Assembly: GCA_017893485.1 (NCBI GenBank)
Contig: JACEHZ010000369.1
Span: 806,001-870,000, forward strand
Reading direction: 5' to 3'
DNA length: 64,000 nt
From: Hemerocallis citrina
Taxonomy: Eukaryota; Streptophyta; Magnoliopsida; Asparagales; Asphodelaceae
Of the stretch, positions 55,933 to 64,000 are shown piece after piece (position 1 is the first letter of the stretch; every line of letters starts with the position of its first letter). Under the pieces are notes generated by a model. That model worked only from the letters and a program-made list of their open reading frames with translations. It made no database searches and was not told where the DNA came from. The translations under genes and the position numbers were made by a program.

Positions 55933-57669
55933 TCAGAGGGGAAGCTCGGCCCCGTCTTTTTGGATGAACTTGGTCAGGTATCCCCGCTGTACGAGTTCTT
56001 CGATTTCCACCTTGAGAGCCCGACAATCATCCGTGTCGTGGCCGTGGTCCCTGTAAAAGCGGCACCACTTATCTTTGTCCCTCTTCTTGCCAGGGGTATT
56101 CATTCTAGGGGGAGCACGGAGTAGTCCTTCCTTGTCCACCTCCATAAGGACTTCTGATATATTAGCAATGAGGGGGGTGAACTTCTCAAACCGAGGAGTC
56201 GGGCGGCGCTGGCCATTGCCGTCCTTCTGAAGCTTCTTAGCCTCTTCTTCTTCGGTCAGCTTTCGTTTCGTCCCTGAGGTAGACCCTCCGAAGCTTGGAA
56301 GGTAGGCGGCCTCTTCGGCACGAATGTACTTGTCACACCTGAGAAGGAGGTCGGCAAAGTTCTGTGGAGGCTTCTTAGCAAGAGAGGAGCGGAGGCTGGA
56401 ATTGAAGACGTTGGATTGGAAGGCAGCTGTTGCGATGGATTGGTCGAGGGAGGCCATGGACCTGACCTCCGCAGTGAACCTCTTCACATAGTCTCTTAAT
56501 TTCTCACCTTTCTCCTGTCTGAGTTGGAGGAGTGAGATGCTGGTCTTCTCCGTGCGTCTGCTGCTCACGAAGTGGGTGATGAAGAGTGTTTCGAACTGCT
56601 CGGAGGAGAATATGGAAGACGGTACGAGGCGGGAGTACCATTCCCGAGCCGAGCCTTTAAGAGTGGCAGGAAATGTCTTACACAGTAGGGCATCGGAAGC
56701 CTGGTGGATGAGCATGAGGGTTTTGAAGCTTTCGACATGGTCGACGGGATCTGAATCCCCTGAGTAGGTTTCGAACTGCGGGGGCTTGAAACCCCACGGG
56801 ATGGGAGCCTCCATGATGGTCCGGGAGAAGGGGGGTCAGCTCGGACGGATGGCCTTACCCCTTTCTTCTTCGTCTCTGTCGATCCGGCCGATGCGCCTCT
56901 CCACTTCGTGGAGACGGTGGAAGAGGGCATCGTCCCTCCGGTGGTAGTCGAACGAGCCTCTGAACTCGTCTTCGTAGGAAGGGGAGCGAGGACTGTGGCG
57001 ACGATGACCTTGGGAGCGGCGAGGGCTATGAGTACGCTGCCGGTGGTGAGGACTCTGGACCCGCGGGGGTGTAGGATCCCGTTGGGCATTGTTGTTATGA
57101 GGACGGAGGTTGAAAGCCTGTTGCACCATTGCTTGGAATTGTTGGAACTCGGCACGGGTTATGGGTGCCTCATTGTTCCTTGGGTGTCGCCGACCGGCGG
57201 GGGAATGATGTCTTCTTCTGTAGTGCTCGGGGGATTCCTTCCTCCCTCTTCGGGTAGGGGATCTTCTGTAATCTCGGTGGTGAGGGGACCGCTCATCCGG
57301 ACGTTGTTGGCGGGAGGCTCCCTCTCGGGCCCGCTTTTCGTCCAGACGGTGGCGTAGGTCCTCTTCCTTCTGCCGATTTTGAGGATTGTGGGAGGCCATG
57401 GAATCCGTAGAGGCGTTGTGTATGGAGACGCGGTCTTGGTAGAGAGGTTGCTTCATGCGGGAGCCCCCCGCACCGGCATTCTATGGACCGGTAGGACCCT
57501 TGGGGGGTTGCCGATTCTGAAGAGGAGGCTGATCTTGTTGAAGAGGGTCCTCCACTTGAAGCGGGGGTTGTCCCTGCTGCGGAGCGGGTTGGACGGGGAC
57601 TACCTCTTGCTGATCAGCGGGGTTGGGTCCACGGTTGGACCCTCTAGATCTGACTTTTCTGGGAGGCAT
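55933..57669 (-). pseudogene. gag: Gag polyprotein of outer element, two in-frame stops
   Basis: Structural Gag of the non-autonomous partner. ATG 57669 opens MPPRKVRSRGSNRGPNPADQ, followed by a Gln/Pro-rich N-terminus. One frame runs to the stop at 55933-55935, broken by TAG (57483-57481) and TGA (56838-56836, where Arg is expected). The gag core matches the inner gag closely (EAPIPWGFKPPQFETYSGDS; FPATLKGSAREWYSRL; RDYVKRFTAEVRSMASLDQS). The knuckle reads CRFYRDHGHDTDDC, with Tyr where the inner protein has His. About 579 codons. No pol follows. Confidence 0.88.
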
Positions 57670-57718
57670 GGCTGGAGAAGAGCTAGTCGACGAGAAGAGG
57701 AGGAGGCTATTCGTATGG

Positions 57719-57739
57719 TTTTCCCACAGACGGCGCCAA
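57719..57739 (-). promoter_or_regulatory. Primer-binding site, outer element
   Basis: On the minus strand ttggcgccgtctgtgggaa follows the 5' LTR after two bases. It is identical to the inner element's PBS, so both use the same primer. Confidence 0.85.
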
Positions 57740-57741
57740 TC

Positions 57742-58360
57742 TGTTGTCGCTAAATTCGGTGTGGGGGCAAACAGATAGTGTTTGTGAGTTCGTGAAAAAC
57801 CTGAATAGCAAACACCTAACCTATTCCGCCGGAGCTTGACCGTTGACTCCCGCCGTTCTCCTGCAAAGAAGTGCGAGACACCGGGGTTGATCCCGGCGAC
57901 GCACCCTCCAACGCTCAAGTCAGTAACCAGAAATGATTATGAAAGAGCGTTTAACTAGCAAAAGATTGATTACCTCTTAATGGAGATGGGTGTGGGGTAT
58001 TTATAGTCGCCGTTAGGATCAGATAAGGAATGTGATTCCTGTGATCTGATAAGGCATAAAATCCTCGTAATCAGATTAGGAATGTAATCCCTTATTCCCG
58101 GTGAAAAGATAGATGTGAATCAGAGCCGTTGATTAGGATTAATCAGAAACCCTAATTCTATCTTTTCTGGACTGGGTGTGTTTCGGGTTGGAACCCGTAC
58201 CCAGTTGAGGTGGATCCGTTCGTGGGTTATTGGGTCGTGAAGAAAGACCCAGTTTCCATTTCAGACCCGTTAGTAGGTGAAATTACCGTTTTACCCCTGA
58301 GCTTTAAGATTCGTGTCCGATGTGAACGGTCCCGATTTAATCCTATTTTTAGCCATATCA
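57742..58360 (-). repeat. 5' LTR of outer element (619 bp)
   Basis: On the minus strand it begins TGATATGGCTAAAAATAGGA and ends ttagcgacaaca. A TATA box (ctataaatacccc on the minus strand) lies near 58004-57992. The other LTR copy is at 34810-35126 plus 49860-50161. Confidence 0.93.
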
Positions 58361-59594
58361 GTCAGCTTACCTGTCCTGCTATGGTTTGAAAGCCCAGATT
58401 GAGGCCAACAAATAATCCATCTCTCACTTACGTACAACTTAAATCAAAACCAATAAAAAACTCATCAAATAAATCACCAAATTAAAAAATTTTAAACCCA
58501 AAAATAAAATAATCATACCTCTCTGAACTCAGATCCCATGCACACACAAAATTCGAGTTAGAAAAAAACTGAGTAATCCCCTGCACACACAAAATTAAAA
58601 ATTAGAATGAGAACCCAGTTAATGGGATGAAATTAGAGTCATCGCATCGCATATAGAGGCTCTTGATTCGGTGGAGGGGAGTTGCCGATACGGAGTTGCC
58701 CGATATTCGCACTCAATTTGGCTGAGGGGAGTCACCGATACGGAATCAACAGCGGATCAGATATTGGCGACGACATCTTGATTGGGGTTCGACATTGGAT
58801 TTGGATTTGCTTTGAGATTTTCAAATTTTGAAAATTTCAAAATTATCAAAATTATCAAATAGTCGAATTTTAAATTTAAATTATAAAATTATAAAAAATT
58901 TAAAAATTTAAAAATTGTTTTTAAATTTTTTTAAAAAATTAATTAAAATAATTTATTTTTAAAAAAAAAATTCATTTAAAAAATATAGATTTTTAAATTA
59001 AAAAATATAGATTTTTAAATTAAAAAATATAGATTTTTAAATTAAAAAATATATATTTTTAAAAATTTAATTTTAAGTTTTTTTTTTTGTATTTTTTGTA
59101 TAAGTTTTTGAATTTTTTGAATTATTTTTAAAGTTTTTAAAATTTGAATTTTTTTAGTTTTTTAGTTTTAAAGTTTTTTATTTTTTTTTATTTTTTAAAA
59201 GATTTTTAAAATTTTTATTTTCTTAATTTTTTGAATAGGAGAGAGAAAGAGAAATAATTTATTAGTTATTTTGGGTGAGGGGATTTTATATATATAGTAA
59301 TTGACATTTTGTCGTGCAGCAAGGGTACGTGGCTTGGTGAACGAATTTTTGAATTTAAAAGATGAGATCACATCATAATATATAGATAACAACAAAGTAA
59401 TACAAATCGCTGCACAAGATACGCAAGAATACAAAAAAGAAAACCAAGTACGATATACGGAAAATAAGTAATAGAAATTACTAAAAGAGATAGCAAGAGA
59501 ATGGCGGAAGAAAAAAAAAAGCAAAGCAATATAAGAAGCAGCAACAAAGGCATACAAATGCGAAGGATCATCTTAAGAGATGTAAACATAGTAG

Positions 59595-59825
59595 TCATGG
59601 ATGAGTAGCAATCACAAGAATGACGACAGCAGCAGCAACACCAAATCGATCAAGATAAGTTCTCTCATGAACAACCCCACACCTACTCAAAATTTCAACT
59701 CTGATCCAATTCCCTTTATCCAAAGAAATCACAAATGTGAAATGAAGCTCTATCAGAGTAGAGATAATGATCTCAGCATAAACATGACAGTAAAAAGCAT
59801 TTATAGTCAGTAAACCATCAATCAT
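59595..59825 (-). other. Unassigned open frame with hydrophobic tail (76 codons)
   Basis: A minus-strand frame whose last part, LSRCGVVHERTYLDRFGVAA and then AVVILVIATHP, looks like a natural protein with a C-terminal membrane anchor. The codon pattern is less repetitive than its surroundings. I do not recognise the family. It could be an exon of a captured gene fragment; upstream exons were not found. Confidence 0.3.
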
Positions 59826-60748
59826 AAGAATAAAAACATTGTAAAATAGTCACAAGTTCATATGTTTAGTGACTGAAAACACCCCAAAATATGACATTAC
59901 ATCACTCCATTACATAACACATGAGGATCATACATCGAAAAACATGGATCAATGTTTCTCTCCTCTATCCTCAGACAACTCTACTCTTCCAAGCCTTCAT
60001 CCCAAAGCGTTCATCCTCTTTTTCTTCTTTACAGGTGCTGCCTTTGCCCATGAAGAAACAAGATTCATTATAAGAGATATCCCAACGTCACCACTTTACA
60101 AAAAATTACGAAAGCATAGATTATTTTTACTTAACCATAAAGACCAAATATCACTCGCCACAATTAAATTCTAAATAACGAGTCCCAAATAACAAGCACC
60201 TCCTTCCTAATATTATTACCTCCATCTTCACATTCTTTTCCACCTTACTGCCTTCACCGGAACCCATCACCACCATCTTCAAACACCACTAAACTCTGTA
60301 CCTCAACTCCTTCCAATCCACTCCCGACCACGACAGCTGCTCACCCCAACCTAACCCAACTCCAACCTGAACTACAACCTTTTCCAATACCTTACTTGGA
60401 ATTTTGTTGTAGTTAGTTCTGTTGCTCGCATGTGTGCATAGGCTTCACATCAATTGAACAAAAAATACATTTGGTTTTTTCTTTTACTAAACAATAGAAC
60501 AAAGACAACCAATGACAGTAAGCTTGCTTGACCTTTTCTTTTTAAAGAAAATTTACATTATTTTTTAGAAAAACTAAACTGAATCGATTACCAATTCACA
60601 ATATTTAACCCAGAACCACAAAGTCTCAAACAGGCAATGCAGGCTACAAAATTTAAACCAAAGAGGACATAGATGGAAGTAATGCTTGGATTAAATTATA
60701 GGTTACACTGATTAGAGGAGGCCATAAAGGATGTTCAGTTCAGTGCCT

Positions 60749-60751
<3 letters not shown>

Positions 60752-60789
<38 letters not shown>
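60752..60789 (+). repeat. (GA)n microsatellite
   Basis: An uninterrupted GA run of about 38 bp. Confidence 0.95.
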
Positions 60790-60793
<4 letters not shown>

Positions 60794-60854
60794 TTGTATC
60801 AGAAGATAAGAGTGGCCAAATACGATGAGTTGTGAATAGGAAGCATATACCTAT

Positions 60855-62374
60855 ATGCTGATAATTCTTTGGCCTCTTGAGCAGAATAGAGTGCTTTGAT
60901 TTCTTCAACGTCGTCATCGCTTCCCAGAAATACAGGATATCTCTTATGAATCTTTGTAGGAATCAAATCGAGGGCTTGAAGAAATCATGTCAATGAAATT
61001 GGCTTGTCTTCGTTAGAGTGAGGAATTTGCTTGATGAAAAGCATAATACAGTATTATGAAGCAAAATGTTGGAGATGTCGGGGTCGGTACTGGAATAGCC
61101 AAATAAGTGATTGATTATTCATAAGTAGATCAAAGGGGATAATTTCCATACCCTTTGCTTTCCTATAAAATCTTGGCCTCTTGCTTGTTCCATCAAGAAT
61201 GACATTGTGAATACTTCATAAAGATCACTATATTTAAAGCACAAAAGGCCTTAATTACAAGTTTCGAAAAACTAATTGTTATTCTTTGAGGAAACTAATA
61301 TGGCTTTATCTGTTGTGTAGTTTCTGTACCCGCTAAAGTTTTCCATTTGGGCTCTTCTTATTTGTAGGGTACGAAAATATGCCTCCATACAGCAAAGTTC
61401 GATGAACATCTGCAACCATGCTACATTCAGTTGAAAAAGAATAGTTCATAAGATATCTACGAACATAGTTATATAATCAATAGTTACAAGTGAAGCTGAC
61501 TTCAGTTTTCAGTAACAAATTTTTTATTTTTGCAATGACTCACACTCAGTATTGGCAAACTCAATTTTATAATGTTTCAGAATTTTGTTTTAATACTAAT
61601 AATGTAAAGGTAAATTGATAAGCAGCACACCTTCCAACATATCGCAATAGTTTTGGTGAAGAACCATTTTTGGGGAACTTGCAGTTCTCCACATACCTAA
61701 AGGGGAGGTGAAGAATATAAACTCAATTGAAGCTACTAATACAATGAACAGAGTACATTGGACCATGCATACTTTACAGTTGGGATGTGTATCCCAGTTC
61801 TTCGCATTTCCTTCATTCACAGAATAAATCTAGCCTTTATTTGGTACCTGTAAAGAAAGACAAAGAACTACTTTATTACCATAGTTTAAAAGAAGAAAAT
61901 ATAATTATAACTCATATTAGACCTTCAACAGGTTATAGGTTAAGAACTTGTACTGTATTGGATTACCATCAAATCCATTTGATTAAAAAACAACAAAGAT
62001 AACTATATATAAATATCAAATGATAATAGATGCAGATGAAAATAATATATCATTTGAGCAGGATGACAAAGAATAAAACGACGTAGACATTGATGTTGGG
62101 ATGGGTCAGAATGAATTCCCCAAGGGATGGATCAAGAGTGTAACCATTGACACCACAAGCTGCAACGTAAAAATATCTAACATGATGATTCATCAAAATG
62201 GATAAGGGACACTAACTTGCAGAAAGCAACAGAAATGCAAGTCATCATGTTATCTTTTACCTCGCAAAAGCTCCCATACATGAAATACCCTGCTGCTATC
62301 ATGTCCTTTCCTGGTTGCAACACATCTTCTAGCTTTGCTTCATCCTTGTTTTTAATCATGTAAATCCCGAAAAT
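60855..62374 (-). pseudogene. Cytosolic fructose-1,6-bisphosphatase, 3'-half gene fragment
   Basis: FBPase removes the 1-phosphate of fructose-1,6-bisphosphate in sucrose synthesis. Exons on the minus strand: 62374-62261 (IFGIYMIKNKDEAKLEDVLQ, AAGYFMYGSF), about 62159-62088 (CGVNGYTLDPSLGEFILTHP), about 61847-61777 (YSVNEGNAKNWD), 61696-61631 (VENCKFPKNGSSPKLLRYVG), about 61420-61330 ([20 protein letters not shown]), about 61232-61145 (LYEVFTMSFLMEQARGQDFI), and about 60995-60855 (ALDLIPTKIHKRYPVFLGSD, DDVEEIKALYSAQ). Introns with GT-AG borders are kept, so it is not a processed copy. A TAG occurs before IYSVNEG and another after SPNGKL. Exons for the N-terminal half are missing upstream. Confidence 0.85.
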
Positions 62375-63465
62375 CTGTGAGAAAAAAAGTGAAAAGCATT
62401 AATAAAATAAAGATACTTCAACATAGCTTGAAAGAGAAAGAAATAGTCAGAATCATTCATCAGTGAAAAAAAGTTCGATATAAGCTAGAAATTATCAATA
62501 ATCCCTTTTAATTATCTCAAAACAACGAATAATCGACTCTTGACGATTTATGACATAACAAGATTTATAAGTTCCTCTTCATGATTATTTCGTTTGTCAA
62601 GGAATATGGCACTAATCCATAAACCAAAAGAGAACATCTATAAGAAAAAATGCCTTGAAAATCTTCTTATCATAAGAATTTTATCAAACACCTTAACCAA
62701 TTTGAGTATGATTAGAATTGTGGGTTAAGTTTTCACCTTCAACCAATTTATTCTTGCATCACAAAAGTTATAAAAGAACAAATAACTACTTGGGGGGATA
62801 AACATGAACACCATTTCTTACAGTTGCAACTTCGTTTATCGACCAAGCAGATAAGCTTTTGCTAAAGGACCCCTAGCAAACAATTATCTGCCCCTTTTCA
62901 AGTAATGCCAATCTGGTCCTTCAAAACAGTGCATTGAACTAAAAAAGGAGAACGAAAATAACAAAAACAGGAAAAAGGCATAAGCACATAAACTTAAATC
63001 CACAAATTTTACATGAATGAAATTGTGAGCATTGACATCATCATCATCACCTAGTATGCAATCTGTGTGTAGAATAATCGTACTCTAGCACGCAGGGCCG
63101 GCCCTGATATGTAGGCGGGCAAGGCGGCCGCCTCGGGCCCCCGCCGAAATCGCAATTTTAGGGGCCCCCAATTTCAAACTTCCCTTGTAAATATAGGCAC
63201 GCATTTCGCGCGTAAAATTTTTTTTGCATGTTTTTTTTAAAATGCATGGGGCAGGAGGGCCCCATTTCGGAAGTTCGCCTAGGGCCCCCCGGAACTCAGG
63301 GCCGGCCCTGCTAGCACGGTTAACTTTGCATCTTGAAATGAGAGAATTGATCTCTCATCTTGTTGCCCGCCCTTGTCTCTCCTCTTTACAGGGAAAGATC
63401 ATGCAGCTATATCGATCGTATAGTCGATCATACAAAGAGATGCTTTTACAGACACCTCTCACATT
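62375..63465. other. Intron-like DNA between FBPase and CPSF160 fragments
   Basis: AT-rich. I searched it for the N-terminal FBPase motifs (GETNVQGE, DPLDGSSN) and for further CPSF160 exons and found neither. It holds the hAT MITE at 63093-63310. Confidence 0.5.
63093..63310. mobile_element. hAT-type MITE (218 bp, 8-bp TSD)
   Basis: Both ends read cagggccggccctg, itself palindromic. A perfect 8-bp TSD, ctagcacg, lies at 63085-63092 and 63311-63318. The interior is rich in ggggcccc-type sequence. TSD length and termini fit the hAT superfamily. No coding. Confidence 0.92.
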
Positions 63466-63804
63466 ATTGCCATAGATTCAAAATTACCATGCAATCTACA
63501 AACAAGAATTAAACATACTACTGAATTAAATTGAATTGTATAACTAACTATGAAAAATTGCAGAGCAAATGAATTGGATTGGATACCTGTAGTGGCCGAT
63601 GAGCTCGAGGTGGGCCCCAGAGATGCCATCCAACCAGAGGGTGTCACATCATCATATATTGCTGCATGACTCTAAGGGCGTAGATCTCGAGGACATTATC
63701 GGCGGTGAGGTTGAGGTCAGGGGTGGGACCCACGACAAAGCAGCAAATGGTAGGGAAGTCGAGGGAATTGAGGTTGATGGCGGTGGGTTGGGCAAGGTGC
63801 ATGA

Positions 63805-63835
<31 letters not shown>

Positions 63836-63904
63836 GATAAAGCCGGACTCGTAGGCGTCGATCCCGATGGGCCAGTGCATCATCTTGAAGGTCATGTAGC
63901 TCAT
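63466..63904 (-). pseudogene. CPSF160 (CPSF1) 5'-exon fragment
   Basis: CPSF160 is the large scaffold subunit of the pre-mRNA 3'-end cleavage complex in the nucleus. From ATG 63904 on the minus strand it reads MSYMTFKMMHWPIGIDAYES and GFIA, matching the CPSF160 N-terminus (MSxxxYKMMHWPTGI). A C29 run on this strand (63834-63806) replaces the following residues. Then come LNLTADNVLEIYALRV and, in another frame, LDGISGAHLELIGHY, with a donor near 63588. The next exon (about 63490-63466) gives RLHGNFESMAIM and a TGA. Only about 120 of roughly 1,400 residues are present. It lies upstream of the FBPase fragment on the same strand. Confidence 0.82.
63806..63834 (+). repeat. Poly-G tract (29 bases)
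   Basis: An uninterrupted G run (C run on the coding strand) inside the CPSF160 fragment. Length may be unreliable in an assembly. Confidence 0.9.
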
Positions 63905-64000
63905 CTCGATTGGTCTTCTTTGAATATGATGAAGGGATTCAGTTTTAAGGGGAATTTGGTATAAGGGAGTTATAGGGTTTACCGTTTACCAGAGTTGAGA

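Larger units (their letters stand above)
34810..58360 (-). mobile_element. Outer Tat-like gypsy element, gag only (non-autonomous)
   Basis: A minus-strand LTR element with TSD gtcag (34805-34809 and 58361-58365). Its 619-bp LTRs are at 57742-58360 (5' LTR) and 34810-35126 plus 49860-50161 (3' LTR, split by the inner element; 317 + 302 = 619). The PBS next to the 5' LTR and PPT next to the 3' LTR are the same as in the inner element. Internally there is a gag (57669-55933), then about 5.5 kb of tandem arrays and low-complexity DNA with no protease, RT or integrase. Without the inner element it is 8.8 kb. By eye about 11 differences separate the LTRs (near 1.8 percent). Confidence 0.92.
34040..59297 (-). 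mobile_element. Helitron C, split by a 23.5-kb retrotransposon nest
   Basis: On the minus strand its 3' end is CTAG (34043-34040) behind a cacgt-type hairpin and gtcaacaggcaaac, as in Helitron A. The segment 34040-34804 is the reverse complement of 18660-19430. After the insertion, 58361-58830 continues as the reverse complement of about 18230-18660, and 58830-59280 resembles the AT-rich first part. The 5' end near 59297 reads ctatatatataaaatcccc on the minus strand and lacks about 110 bp present in Helitron A, so that border is approximate. Without the insertion it is about 1.7 kb. No coding sequence. Confidence 0.82.
59298..60850. other. Non-coding DNA with (GA)n tract
   Basis: Apart from the unassigned frame at 59595-59825, this holds AT-rich sequence, a C-rich patch (60240-60380) and a (GA)n microsatellite at 60752-60789. 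No RNA gene or transposon end was found. Confidence 0.5.

Noticed and set aside
59869..60174. 101-codon plus-strand frame
   Set aside because: It begins without context, shows no domain and lies in low-complexity DNA.

Overview
The window is plant nuclear DNA, most likely from an angiosperm and probably a eudicot. I cannot name a species. It is almost entirely transposable elements nested inside one another. The evidence is Ty3/gypsy, LINE, Helitron, MULE, PIF/Harbinger and hAT signatures, GT-AG introns, plant TATA boxes, a eukaryotic tRNA-Ser, and fragments of plant genes for cytosolic FBPase and CPSF160. I found no intact protein-coding host gene.

Left part (1-22.7 kb). A Mutator-like (MULE) transposase gene is the old substrate; only its C-terminal SWIM/KGRPK part and CCHC knuckle remain. 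A gag-protease-only gypsy element (1-13481; 5' LTR truncated by the window edge) abuts it. A 7.7-kb LINE (1822-9519) sits in the gag of that element with a 17-bp target duplication. A solo-type LTR (13763-21275) splits the MULE reading frame between the KGRPK region and the zinc knuckle, and itself holds two Helitrons, one of which contains a third. Downstream come a Mutator-type MITE (9-bp TSD), a 560-bp foldback with internal palindromes, and a broken plant-mobile-domain (PMD) ORF on the minus strand.

Middle part (23.2-34 kb). A decayed PIF/Harbinger transposon carries a DDE transposase (+) and a Myb/SANT-like ORF1 (-), and also a multi-exon PMD gene, all between arrays of a GGACGGGA-type palindromic motif. 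A minus-oriented solo LTR with its own Helitron interrupts the PMD gene. A tRNA-Ser(AGA), short tandem repeats and two MITEs follow.

Right part (34-59.3 kb). A minus-strand Helitron is split by a 23.5-kb double nest. The outer element is a gag-only gypsy element of Tat-like type (minus strand, 619-bp LTRs, TSD GTCAG). Inside one of its LTRs lies a 14.7-kb Tat-type element (plus strand, 597-bp LTRs, TSD GCATA) with gag, PR-RT-RNaseH-aRNaseH-INT and an intron-containing antisense gene cassette. The two elements share LTR ends, PBS, PPT and related tandem arrays, so they look like an autonomous element and its non-autonomous partner.

Far right (59.3-64 kb). Low-complexity DNA is followed by a minus-strand assembly of CPSF160 5' exons and FBPase 3'-half exons, with introns kept and stops present, plus a hAT MITE with 8-bp TSD. 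It looks like a chimeric gene-fragment capture.

Coordinates of element ends rest on TSDs and terminal dinucleotides read by eye. Where no TSD was visible the boundary is marked as approximate.
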